IMG/VR virus record: IMGVR_UViG_3300031275_000001
Coordinates: 1 to 38,053 of that record
Reading direction: 5' to 3' (one strand)
Source of the DNA: a virus
Length of the DNA: 38,053 nt
In this document: positions 1-6,916 of the stretch, in pieces
Numbering within the stretch: position 1 is the stretch's first letter
Layout: each line of letters starts with the position of its first letter
Program-made: the position numbers and the translations under genes
The notes under the pieces: model-generated
Database searches by the model: none
What the model saw: only the letters and a program-made list of their open reading frames with translations
What the model was told of the DNA's origin: nothing

Positions 1-41
1 CGGTTGACACCATACTTAAAACCAGCTCCTTGCTTATTCAT
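1..41 (-). CDS. 5' part of a small gene cut by the window edge
   Basis: An ATG at 41-39 opens a frame (MNKQGAGFKYGVN) that runs off the left edge with two bases of the next codon left over. If the window is circular, base 38053 supplies the third base (CGG, Arg) and the frame runs directly into the open frame at 38052-37900, giving a 64-residue protein. The gene starts three bases after the DUF5658 stop, in the same direction as its neighbours. There is only a weak G-rich ribosome site, so translation may be coupled. Function unknown. Confidence 0.5.
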   Translation of the reverse strand, partial: MNKQGAGFKYGVN

Positions 42-44
42 TGT

Positions 45-389
45 TCAAACCAGCCCCATTCCGTTAAATATGCAAATCCCCACCATTACACCCACCAGGG
101 CGAGGAATATCCGGTGTATTGGCCGGGGATATTTATTCGAGAATGCAAGAAGTACCAAGGCAAAGATTAGTGTTAAACTAATTTTAGTAGCCCAGAACAC
201 CCATACCGGCTGTTCAAGAAGATGGCTCATTATCGGGTTCAATTCACACACTCCACCTTTGTTCAGTGCCGCCACAGTAAGGCCAGCATCCAGGATATTC
301 AGAACAACAAAGGCAATCGCCAGTTTTATATTCCGCATTATCGCAATACGGCTCTGTGCTTCCTTCACCCACCAATTCTCAGTTGCCAT
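45..389 (-). CDS. DUF5658-like membrane protein (copy 1)
   Basis: This is a 114-residue integral membrane protein with about three hydrophobic segments. It carries the pattern IKLAIAFVVLN-x-LDA-x-LT, then KGG-x-CELNPI, then a W..K..L helix and a final helix ending in CIFN. This is the DUF5658 pattern, a family of unknown function. The ATG at 389 is preferred over more upstream starts because AGGAAGG lies just before it and the longer form would overlap the upstream gene by about 95 bases; with this start the overlap is 11 bases. A paralogue lies at 2692-3021. Role in the phage unknown; possibly a membrane cargo protein that alters the lysogen. Confidence 0.72.
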   Translation of the reverse strand: MATENWWVKEAQSRIAIMRNIKLAIAFVVLNILDAGLTVAALNKGGVCELNPIMSHLLEQPVWVFWATKISLTLIFALVLLAFSNKYPRPIHRIFLALVGVMVGICIFNGMGLV

Positions 390-567
390 TTCCTTCCTCT
401 TCTTTCTTTTTTGCGATAACACATCCTTTACAGGTAGGCAGATAACGAGGATGAATACAAACCATTCCTGCATATGCCTTACAAATCGGGGGCTTATATT
501 CGGCAGCCATTGCCTTAAAGCATGTGGCAGCTAATTTAAAGGCTTCCCCTTGTTGATGTTTGTTCAT
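379..567 (-). CDS. small cysteine-containing protein, unknown function
   Basis: This encodes 62 residues with five cysteines; C42, C46 and C49 are in the C-terminal half (VCIHPRYLPTCKGC), which could bind a metal. The ATG at 567 follows a GGGGAA ribosome site. The stop overlaps the start of the DUF5658 gene by 11 bases, so the two are probably translationally coupled. The C-terminal end is lysine- and glutamate-rich. I do not recognise the family. Confidence 0.6.
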   Translation of the reverse strand: MNKHQQGEAFKLAATCFKAMAAEYKPPICKAYAGMVCIHPRYLPTCKGCVIAKKKEEEGNGN

Positions 568-641
568 TTCCCCAACCTTTCTTTAATCCTCTCTAGTAAT
601 CCCACACAAAACCTTTTTAATCCCCTTAATACCATTGATTA

Positions 642-935
642 TCAATGCTTTCCCGACAAATTAGGCGATTTCTGATGCCGTGCCTTCTGTAACCTTTCGC
701 CCATCTTTTCCCTTTGCTCAGGCGATAATTTTCTAGGGGCTCGCGGCAAAGGGATTCGCCTTTTGGCCATGTGATATTCCTTACCTCCATAGCCATTGTT
801 TAAGATAGGTTTCAGCCCGAGCTTCTGTTCAAGATGCTTTTGCCAGCGCTTGTTATATGTGAATATCACTGCCTCGGCTGGAGTTTCATCGAAACTGATT
901 AAGGTTTCCTTTTCCTCATTGCTTAATAAAGACAT
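642..935 (-). CDS. hypothetical protein following the integrase
   Basis: This is a 97-residue protein with an acidic, helical N-terminal half (LLSNEEKETLISFDETPAEA) and a strongly basic C-terminal half containing RAPRKLSPEQREKMGERL, which could contact nucleic acid. The start is fixed by AGGAGG, six bases upstream of the ATG and overlapping the end of the integrase gene, so it is cotranscribed with the integrase. It could be a recombination accessory factor, but that is inferred only from position and charge. Bases 568-641 between this gene and the next contain no gene. Confidence 0.6.
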   Translation of the reverse strand: MSLLSNEEKETLISFDETPAEAVIFTYNKRWQKHLEQKLGLKPILNNGYGGKEYHMAKRRIPLPRAPRKLSPEQREKMGERLQKARHQKSPNLSGKH

Positions 936-1907
936 CTATTCCTCCTCCAAAAGTTCGACTGTTTCTTTAAGGTGTCTTGGTATCACATCAAGATAAATTG
1001 CCGTTGTTGATATATCCTCGTGGCCCAGCAATTCCTGGACTTTTCGCAATTCTGCCCCTCTTTCCATCAACCAGGTGGCAAAACAATGCCTGAGTTGATG
1101 TGGAGTGATGTCAGCTAGCCCCGCTTTAGCGGCGGATTCCCTAATCATCCTGTCAAGTCGGTTCTTACCAATCGGGAATAACCTATCAGCCGGCACTAGA
1201 TTGTGCTTGCTAACATAATCAGCTATATCATTTTGAAGGCTTTTGATTAGCGGGATTACTCTATCCTTCTGCCCCTTGCCCTGTTGAACAAACAGAAATC
1301 CCTTGGCAATATCCTGACTTTTAAGAGATAACAATTCAGAACGCCTTATGCCAGTGTAGGCAAAGACTTTGACTATGAGAATATCCCGCTCGCTATTCTT
1401 AGCCCAGGTATCCTTGCGATTAGCAATTGCCTGAATTAAACGATCAAGCTCGCTTTTAGCGTGATAGCGTGGAAGTCTTTTTTCTTTCTTTAGCTTTAGC
1501 TTGAGCTCAATATTAAGCCATTTCAGGAAAGGCTTAATCGCAGCATAATATGAGCGGATGCCTGCATTGCTATAACCGGATATCTTTAATTCGGCTAAGA
1601 ATAATTTTGCTAGTTCTGCAGATGGTTCTCGTTGACCGAGCCACCCGCAGAAAGATTTAACCTGTTGCTTGTATTTGGCAACACTAACAGGAGAAAGGTC
1701 TTTGAGTAGAAGCTCCCTTTCGTACGATTTGAGAAGGAGAATCTTTGAGATTTCCTTCTGCAAGTACTCATCCCCTACATTTCCTGTCGTGTGGTTAACA
1801 ATATCAGGTGATGCTATTCTAGCATTAGGAAATAAATAATCAACTGTACCTATAACTCGGCTTACAGGTTTACTCGCCCTGTTTTCCTCAATTAGCGTAA
1901 CTGTCAT
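936..1907 (-). CDS. int: tyrosine-family site-specific integrase
   Basis: This 323-residue protein would catalyse recombination between phage and host attachment sites through a covalent 3'-phosphotyrosine intermediate. The N-terminal part (about 55-140) is a SAM-like core-binding domain. The catalytic domain shows Arg188 in TGIRRSELL, Lys211/214 in GKGQKDR, His270 and Arg273 in HQLRH, His296 in LLGHEDIS and the nucleophile Tyr305 in AIYLD. Length and motif order match XerC/XerD-type phage integrases, and all catalytic positions are present. Its start overlaps the stop of the HTH gene by four bases (ATGA). It is the second gene behind a strong promoter, so early expression is expected. It is the main evidence for lysogeny; the attachment site was not located. 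Confidence 0.95.
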   Translation of the reverse strand: MTVTLIEENRASKPVSRVIGTVDYLFPNARIASPDIVNHTTGNVGDEYLQKEISKILLLKSYERELLLKDLSPVSVAKYKQQVKSFCGWLGQREPSAELAKLFLAELKISGYSNAGIRSYYAAIKPFLKWLNIELKLKLKKEKRLPRYHAKSELDRLIQAIANRKDTWAKNSERDILIVKVFAYTGIRRSELLSLKSQDIAKGFLFVQQGKGQKDRVIPLIKSLQNDIADYVSKHNLVPADRLFPIGKNRLDRMIRESAAKAGLADITPHQLRHCFATWLMERGAELRKVQELLGHEDISTTAIYLDVIPRHLKETVELLEEE

Positions 1908-2083
1908 TTTTGCTCCACCGATACCTTCTCTTTTTGCTCTTCGTGGTTCTCTGCCTTAACTATATTCATAATTTGGGTATGGCTTAATTTGAATATTTTA
2001 GCCATCTTGCGGTATGGAGTTTTGTGTTCTCGCCGGTAACGCCTGATATTCTCATCTCGCCGCTGTATTCGCTTTGTTACCAT
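1904..2083 (-). CDS. small helix-turn-helix DNA-binding protein
   Basis: This is a 59-residue basic protein. Residues about 15-45 (RYRREHKTPYRKMAKIFKLS followed by HTQIMNIVK) form a helix-turn-helix of the kind found in small phage regulators and resolvase tails. The ATG at 2083 is chosen over a GTG at 2104 because the upstream codons are part of the -10 box of the promoter. The predicted transcript begins only 3-4 bases before this ATG, so the message is nearly leaderless. As first gene of the leftward operon next to a divergent promoter region, it could regulate lysogeny or excision. No protease or dimer domain of a classical CI repressor is present. Confidence 0.72.
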   Translation of the reverse strand: MVTKRIQRRDENIRRYRREHKTPYRKMAKIFKLSHTQIMNIVKAENHEEQKEKVSVEQK

Positions 2084-2092
2084 GTTAGCCTT

Positions 2093-2121
2093 ATTGTAAA
2101 ACACCTTTACGCCTTTGTCAA
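2093..2121 (-). promoter_or_regulatory. leftward promoter for HTH-integrase operon
   Basis: Read on the minus strand, TTGACA (2121-2116) is followed by 17 bases and TACAAT (2098-2093), an almost perfect housekeeping-sigma promoter. Transcription is expected to start near 2087, only a few bases before the ATG at 2083. Confidence 0.75.
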
Positions 2122-2131
2122 CCCCCTAAAT

Positions 2132-2144
2132 TAGCTATGAGCTA
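2132..2144. promoter_or_regulatory. candidate operator (inverted repeat)
   Basis: TAGCT-ATG-AGCTA is a perfect 5-base inverted repeat with a 3-base spacer. It sits about 10 bases upstream of the -35 box of the leftward promoter and between the two divergent promoters. A second palindrome, TGGGA-AAA-TCCCA, lies at 2172-2184. Either could bind the small HTH protein; this is inference from position and symmetry only. Confidence 0.35.
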
Positions 2145-2208
2145 GCCATAAACCTCACTCGTACAGCTTTGGTGGGAAAATCCCAAAAGGAAAAATTTAC
2201 ATAGGGAG

Positions 2209-2236
2209 TTGACATTTCGGGGAAAGGAATTAGAAT
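2209..2236 (+). promoter_or_regulatory. rightward promoter for the single plus-strand gene
   Basis: TTGACA at 2209-2214, a 16-base spacer and TAGAAT at 2231-2236 form a strong promoter. It points at the ATG at 2254, with a GGGAGG ribosome site at 2243-2248 almost at the expected 5' end of the message. Confidence 0.7.
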
Positions 2237-2253
2237 AATAGTGGGAGGTTGAA

Positions 2254-2709
2254 ATGAAGAAGACCGGGATAATCATCGGTGTTGTGGCGGTTATAGCACT
2301 TATCGTCTGCCTTGTTCCCTTGAAGGAAGTGGCTTATACGAATCCTATGCCTCTAAATTTTGAGGCAAGTAATTATACCCGAATAGACACTATTGAGGTG
2401 TACCGACCAGTGGGTTCGTGTGGGTGTAATCGGGAATTAGTCGAAGTGGCGGTTCAGATAGCTTGTGTTGATGTAACAAATATGGACACTATTGCTGGTA
2501 ACTTCACTGTTACTTTTTCTGGAATTACTCCTGCTTCTGACTTGTATCCCCTAGTGATAAAGTTAAGCCTGAATGCCAGCGAGCAGAGAACTGCTGAATG
2601 TCCAACTGAGTCCCTCGGTAATTGGACCTATGAAGCTATACCTACTATAAAAGAAATTCATTATAAGAAAGTGAGTTTACTTGATTACCTTCTACACTAC
2701 ACCCAATAA
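2254..2709 (+). CDS. membrane-anchored extracytoplasmic protein (moron candidate)
   Basis: This 151-residue protein has one hydrophobic segment at residues 4-22 (KTGIIIGVVAVIALIVCLV) after a Lys-Lys start, which is a signal anchor or uncleaved signal peptide. The rest is a polar domain with SCGC (56-59) and further cysteines, suggesting an exported, possibly disulfide-bonded fold. It is the only plus-strand gene, with its own promoter and a good ribosome site. Its 3' end overlaps the convergent DUF5658 gene by 18 bases. A single gene with its own promoter set against phage polarity is typical of cargo expressed from the prophage, for example surface alteration or superinfection exclusion; the actual function is unknown. 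Confidence 0.75.
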   Translation: MKKTGIIIGVVAVIALIVCLVPLKEVAYTNPMPLNFEASNYTRIDTIEVYRPVGSCGCNRELVEVAVQIACVDVTNMDTIAGNFTVTFSGITPASDLYPLVIKLSLNASEQRTAECPTESLGNWTYEAIPTIKEIHYKKVSLLDYLLHYTQ

Positions 2710-3021
2710 ACCCAGCAAGTTAAACAGGCAAACTCCTAGAGCTACAATTATTAAGGCAATAAAAACCTTTCCCATCTGCCGGGGATAAACGCTTGCCAAA
2801 AAAAGAAGTGCTGCCGTGCAGAGTAATGTCCTCCCGACTTTGAATCCCCAATATGCCAATGCTGATTGCTGTGCCAACACGATTCTTGTTATTGGGTTTA
2901 GCTCATATCCACCTTTCCCTGCTAATGTCCAAGTGAGAGCAGCATCCACCATATTCAGAGCAACAAAAACGGCTGCCAGTTTTATATGTTCTAATTTCCT
3001 AATTTTGTGTATCGTTTCCAC
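2692..3021 (-). CDS. DUF5658-like membrane protein (copy 2)
   Basis: This 109-residue membrane protein shares with copy 1 (45-389) the pattern IKLA-x-x-FVxLN, DAxLT, KGG, ELNPI, a W-x-x-K helix, YPR and a closing helix with G-x-C-x-FN. Copy 2 lacks the polar N-terminal extension. The start is a GTG at 3021. A promoter at 3031-3059 would give a leader of only about three bases. The gene lies downstream of the late-operon terminator and converges with the plus-strand gene, so it is independently expressed. DUF5658 has no known function. Confidence 0.72.
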   Translation of the reverse strand: METIHKIRKLEHIKLAAVFVALNMVDAALTWTLAGKGGYELNPITRIVLAQQSALAYWGFKVGRTLLCTAALLFLASVYPRQMGKVFIALIIVALGVCLFNLLGLLGVV

Positions 3022-3030
3022 TCTTTATAA

Positions 3031-3059
3031 AGTATGGAATTCCTTGCCCATTTTGTCAA
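3031..3059 (-). promoter_or_regulatory. promoter for DUF5658 copy 2
   Basis: On the minus strand TTGACA (3059-3054), a 17-base spacer and CATACT (3036-3031) make a good promoter with a weaker -10. It lies between the late terminator and the GTG at 3021, which restores expression after termination. The expected start site is about 3024. Confidence 0.5.
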
Positions 3060-3068
3060 CCTATAAAT

Positions 3069-3098
3069 AAAAAAGGCCCACCGAGTTTCCTCGATGGG
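3069..3098 (-). terminator. intrinsic terminator of the late operon
   Basis: In the minus-strand RNA, CCCA-U-CGAG / GAAA / CUCG-G-UGGG forms a stem of eight pairs and one mismatch, closed by a GAAA tetraloop and followed by GGCC and a six-U tract. It follows the last late gene (3211-3393). Bases 3099-3210 hold no supported gene. Confidence 0.85.
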
Positions 3099-3210
3099 TA
3101 AAACTTTATTACTTATGAAGTTGTTTATGATTTCGCCCGCCCTGTGGCAAAACACGCAAAAAGAATTTCGTCTTTACAATCATACATAATTATAGGGGTT
3201 TCAGCACCAA

Positions 3211-3393
3211 TTAGGGGATTTCTGGAGAACCTTCTAAGCCTTCCGCAGCACGAGCCATTGTTTCCAGGTCTTTTGTTAGCTCGCTGAAAACATGATGGAT
3301 AGTCCTGTGCGGAATCCCGTCATGCCTCATGTCGAGCATGATTTGACGGAGCTGGCCAATGTATTTATCAACCAGCCCGGGGTTATCCGGCAT
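3211..3393 (-). CDS. small protein at end of late operon
   Basis: A 60-residue, mostly helical protein (LVDKYIGQLRQIMLDMRHDG, then SELTKDLETMARAAEG). The start ATG at 3393 lies two bases after the stop of the coiled-coil gene upstream. There is no membrane segment and no motif I recognise. Last gene before the terminator; small late proteins in this position are often lysis or tail accessories, but nothing here proves that. Confidence 0.6.
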   Translation of the reverse strand: MPDNPGLVDKYIGQLRQIMLDMRHDGIPHRTIHHVFSELTKDLETMARAAEGLEGSPEIP

Positions 3394-3395
3394 GG

Positions 3396-3572
3396 CTATT
3401 TCCCTTGAGGCTTGTCGCCGTCTTTTGATAGCCTTTCCAATGTCCTGACTTCGCCATCCAGCCGAAGAGCCTCTTGTATTAACTGCTGCTTCTGCCTATC
3501 TGACTCGTTAATTTGATTTACTATCTCTTGTCGCTTGCGCTTGGCCTCTGTCAGTTCCTTTGAGATGTCCAT
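3396..3572 (-). CDS. small coiled-coil protein
   Basis: The minus strand encodes 58 residues beginning MDISKELTEAKRKRQEIVNQ, followed by more Gln/Glu/Lys-rich helix with regularly spaced Leu and Ile. It reads as one continuous coiled coil ending in DGDKPQGK. The ATG at 3572 is preceded by AGGAGG at the right distance, overlapping the stop of the tail gene upstream, which supports a real gene despite its length. Small coiled-coil proteins near the end of tail operons occur in many phages; role unknown. Confidence 0.65.
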   Translation of the reverse strand: MDISKELTEAKRKRQEIVNQINESDRQKQQLIQEALRLDGEVRTLERLSKDGDKPQGK

Positions 3573-3579
3573 GTACCTC

Positions 3580-4527
3580 CTATGCTAAATCGCCTTGAAA
3601 GCATCTTTCGCAACCAGATGAATCTATGTAGCAGCACCTTGTCAAACTTATTGCCTTTTGGTAAGGAGTCTTACCAGTAAGACCTGTTAGTGTTCCCTCT
3701 ATGCGTCTTACATTCCCTGATTCATCAGGATAATATAGGTAGATAGAATCTATTGTAATATCACCACATTCTCCTGTTAGCCCAGTAAGAGTTCCTTCCT
3801 TTGTTCGTTTGTGCCTGAACTCGTCAAGGTAAGCAAACTTAGTTCCCTCTACCCAAATATATGCAACACTTAGTAGAGGTGGAGCTTCTGCTGAGTATAC
3901 TATGTGTAAATATGCCTTGTCATCACCAACAGCATGAAACATAAAGGAATAATACTCATCTTGCTCTGCTGGTATACCAGGTGCAACAGCTATAATGTCA
4001 CCATCCATGCGTAAGCCAAAGGCAACGACTTCTCCTGCATGGGACTGTAGAAATTGCTTACCAGCATTTGTGAAGGGGACTTCAACATCGGTGGGATACT
4101 CATACCCAGATGTAACTTCTATAGGATACCAAGCTAATGGCCCATTTCTTGAGCGAAGTTGTCCATATCCCTCCTCTTCACCAGCATCTATATCATTTCC
4201 ATCAATGAGGATAGCAGCCCTTGTTTTGATATCAGACCTAATTTGGGCCACTGGACAGAATAGGTAAGCTTCTGTTATGTATATAGGAGATGAGGGTAAC
4301 GCTTCATCCAAAGAGAAAAGACCACGATTAATGCTATACTCATGGTCTGGAGGAGGTGGCCAATCAGTGTTATAACGATACCCCTGTCCAGCAAGAATTG
4401 GTCGGTTAGGGGGTTGCTGAACCCACACTCCTGTTTCCTTAAAATATGCGTCATCATAGGTTGGCTGTATATATGATGCATAATAGCCTGAACCCCCTAC
4501 ATCACAATAAATATCTGTTTCTGCCAT
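3580..4527 (-). CDS. late structural protein, probable tail fibre
   Basis: A 315-residue protein rich in Tyr, Gly and Pro, with the look of an extracellular beta-structured virion protein. EGTLTGLTG occurs twice near the C-terminus (about 242-250 and 278-286), each followed by a similar Ile/Tyr-rich strand, then a cysteine cluster (RCCYIDSSGCERC) near residue 300, which is unusual for a phage tail protein. It directly follows the tail-hub-like gene (two bases apart). Receptor binding is plausible, but no family is recognised. Confidence 0.65.
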   Translation of the reverse strand: MAETDIYCDVGGSGYYASYIQPTYDDAYFKETGVWVQQPPNRPILAGQGYRYNTDWPPPPDHEYSINRGLFSLDEALPSSPIYITEAYLFCPVAQIRSDIKTRAAILIDGNDIDAGEEEGYGQLRSRNGPLAWYPIEVTSGYEYPTDVEVPFTNAGKQFLQSHAGEVVAFGLRMDGDIIAVAPGIPAEQDEYYSFMFHAVGDDKAYLHIVYSAEAPPLLSVAYIWVEGTKFAYLDEFRHKRTKEGTLTGLTGECGDITIDSIYLYYPDESGNVRRIEGTLTGLTGKTPYQKAISLTRCCYIDSSGCERCFQGDLA

Positions 4528-4529
4528 TG

Positions 4530-6617
4530 CTAATCATACATATTTAACCCATGTGGGATTACAAGCCTAGAGGCAAAGTATCCACCCTTGTATTGATAGT
4601 CTATGCTGCCTAAGCTAAAGTAATCATTTATGCTAGGTAGTATATCTCCTACGGTAGCAATTCCACTGAGGCTGCTCAAAATGAGTTTGTGTCCACCATA
4701 AGCAGCTATGAGAAAGTTATCAGTAGCCACTTCTGCATGTATTGTGCCTATAGAATCACCATCATTATTAACAAAGCGGAGGGGGTCTATGTATCCTTTT
4801 ATGGTAACCCTGCTCTTATCAACCTTTATTTTCCCTTCCCCAGCATAGAAGCAGCCGTCCGTCCCTACGTAAACCTGCACAGGTGTGCCATCTTCATAGT
4901 CTTCCTTGGTCGCAAAAGTCCTGAAGGCGTTAATACCCTCACCGCCGTAGAGTGCTATACCATAGGTAGCATCTAGCACTACCCCGCTTTCCTCATACCA
5001 CAAGCCGTCTTTGGCTGTTTTGGAGAGAAGAATCTGGTGAGCAGACATATAAGCACTATAAACCAGCCCGTAAGTCCCCTCTTGAACTTCATCTAAAACA
5101 ACCAACCCATCGGCTGTTAAGGCCGAAGCCTTTAATCTTCTTAGGATTGTAGCCCTGCCAAACTCTGCCAGTTGTTCAGACGTAGCCTCTTCCCAGGAGT
5201 CCCCATCCCAAATCTTAACTTTATCAGGAGTGTAGTTTGTGTCCAGCCAGAAGTCACCGTCCTCGGGCTCTGTGGGAGCTGTGTCAGACTTCCATAAATT
5301 GTGTTCTGCTTCGCCGGGAAGTCTTATAGCATAGAGCGTGTTTTCCGATACATAAACCCCGGTAGCGTCCAGGTGAAGGTAGTTTTGCCGAATATAGAGG
5401 GCTGGCCCGTCCTTTATGTCATCGAGATAGGCATATAAGGTCCCCACCCGCAGTCGTGAGAAATAGTTATCAATATCGGTATAGGTTTCCAGTTCATTGA
5501 GCATCGCATTGTAGCGAATCATATCGAACCAGTTACCAAAGCCGAAAGTCATTTTCCATTTATCTCCGCCAAATCTTCGGTGAATGTAACCGATATTACC
5601 GGTGCGCGCATCTCCCTGTCTTGAATCAGTTACCTTCACATAATCGAAAACCTCACTGCCGACGTTTATCGGAACTTCAGCCTGCCCTCTGGAACAGCCC
5701 ATTTCAGCCTTTGATAGCAACGCCTCCGCTATGTCGTCACCCTGGTCATCACTTTCCAGCCGAGCTTCAACAAACTTCGTTTTCTTTACTTTTGCAGGTA
5801 GAGAATCATAGTCGTCGGTCTGGGCTTCGCCCTGGTAAAAGAGTTCATCATCGGAACGGCTTTGAACTACTACTCTGTTCGGAATCACAAGGGTATTTCG
5901 ATATGCCTTGTTGAAGAAGTTATGATAACCTTTCCCAAGCGCATATTCGGAGTCGTAAGTAGTTCCTGTCGTCACAGGCTTCATTATATGAATCTTGCCA
6001 TCAGCCTCGAATCTTGGGACATTTGCCGTGTGGTCCAGTACTCTTCTTAGAGCAGCTAGGCGATTCCCGCCAGTGTAGATTCTGAAGCCGTCCGCAGGCT
6101 CGTAGGTGTCTGCCAAGTCATCATAACCTTCATCCCAGACTACCTCAAAGGCCGTGCAGTGGGTGAACGGCGCTAATGTGGCCCCTGCAATAGCTTCTAC
6201 CAAATCCTTAACTGTTTCATCGGCATCCGATTCGGGTATGTAATTCTCACTCGCCTCATCTTTTGCCATGAGATTAGGCGTACCTTCAAGGAAAAGCGTA
6301 CATGTTAAATCATTCGGGTCAGAATTGAATTGATGGTCTTGCACCGTGAGAGAAGCAGGTGCCGAATATTCCTTACTAAAACCATAGGAGATAACGGCAT
6401 CATAGCCCCTCAAGTCTATGTCATCGAGTGCATGGTCTCTGTTATGTAGGACAATCTTGGCCTGGTGAGAATACATCTCCTCATCATGCTCAGAGGGCAG
6501 TATCCTGTCTTTTTCATAAGTGTAGCTACTAGCACCCTTCGTCAAGACAATCTTGTATAAAGCATTGACAAAGGGAGACTGCTGTGCTGCCTGAAGCGTT
6601 GAGGTTAGTGTTCTCAT
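4530..6617 (-). CDS. tail-tip / hub-like protein with fibre-like C-terminus
   Basis: A 695-residue protein. The N-terminal half (about 1-370) reads like a tail-hub or baseplate protein, with alternating beta-strands and AALRRVLDHTANVPRFEADG followed by KIHIMKP, a typical hub fragment. The middle contains a short W-rich module (WKSDTAPTEPEDGDFWLD, then WDGDSWEE) common in phage fibres. The C-terminal part resembles a beta-helical fibre (HAEVATDNFLIAAYGGHKL). It starts in a four-base ATGA overlap with the gene upstream, and fibre-like genes lie on both sides. Probably links the tail tip to receptor-binding parts. The hub-like domain would fit a long tail, but no tape-measure gene was found. Confidence 0.7.
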   Translation of the reverse strand: MRTLTSTLQAAQQSPFVNALYKIVLTKGASSYTYEKDRILPSEHDEEMYSHQAKIVLHNRDHALDDIDLRGYDAVISYGFSKEYSAPASLTVQDHQFNSDPNDLTCTLFLEGTPNLMAKDEASENYIPESDADETVKDLVEAIAGATLAPFTHCTAFEVVWDEGYDDLADTYEPADGFRIYTGGNRLAALRRVLDHTANVPRFEADGKIHIMKPVTTGTTYDSEYALGKGYHNFFNKAYRNTLVIPNRVVVQSRSDDELFYQGEAQTDDYDSLPAKVKKTKFVEARLESDDQGDDIAEALLSKAEMGCSRGQAEVPINVGSEVFDYVKVTDSRQGDARTGNIGYIHRRFGGDKWKMTFGFGNWFDMIRYNAMLNELETYTDIDNYFSRLRVGTLYAYLDDIKDGPALYIRQNYLHLDATGVYVSENTLYAIRLPGEAEHNLWKSDTAPTEPEDGDFWLDTNYTPDKVKIWDGDSWEEATSEQLAEFGRATILRRLKASALTADGLVVLDEVQEGTYGLVYSAYMSAHQILLSKTAKDGLWYEESGVVLDATYGIALYGGEGINAFRTFATKEDYEDGTPVQVYVGTDGCFYAGEGKIKVDKSRVTIKGYIDPLRFVNNDGDSIGTIHAEVATDNFLIAAYGGHKLILSSLSGIATVGDILPSINDYFSLGSIDYQYKGGYFASRLVIPHGLNMYD

Positions 6618-6916
6618 TTCAATTCAAAACTACCTGTCTTTCTTGTGTATTTGATATTATCCCCAGTGCCGTCCTGCCCCACTGCCTCATACCACCAGTT
6701 AGTTCCCAATTCATCATCGGTAGCACTGTTATACCAATAGACGAAGTTACCGGTTTCATCTTCTGCCATAGGCAGGTCATCTACTTTTTTTACTTGGCTT
6801 GGATTATACAAAGTAACTTTTACCCCTTGGTCGGGGCTGTAAGCAACTCCTGCCCATGTCTTGAAGTGAGCCCAAAGCCCTATTGTTGCGCCTCTGCGAT
6901 ATACTTCTACGCTCAT
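6614..6916 (-). CDS. small tail-associated protein
   Basis: A 100-residue protein with beta-rich character (KVTLYNPSQVKKVDDLPMAE, FVYWYNSATDD, NWWYEAVGQDGTGD), like a single immunoglobulin-type or baseplate-upper-protein domain. It is coupled to both neighbours by ATGA overlaps. Its first codons (MSVE) repeat a motif at the end of the upstream gene. Likely a virion adaptor between fibre modules; function inferred from position. Confidence 0.65.
   Translation of the reverse strand: MSVEVYRRGATIGLWAHFKTWAGVAYSPDQGVKVTLYNPSQVKKVDDLPMAEDETGNFVYWYNSATDDELGTNWWYEAVGQDGTGDNIKYTRKTGSFELK

Noticed and set aside
4-534. Plus-strand frame of 176 codons
   Set aside because: Opposite strand of the DUF5658 gene and its neighbour, which have ribosome sites and a recognisable membrane pattern.
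633-647. CATTGA-TTA-TCAATG palindrome as attachment site or terminator
   Set aside because: Too short for a terminator, without a T tract, and no second copy or tRNA-like sequence supports an attachment core.
3099-3210. 20-codon frame MYDCKDEILF...
   Set aside because: No ribosome site and located around the late terminator; no support.
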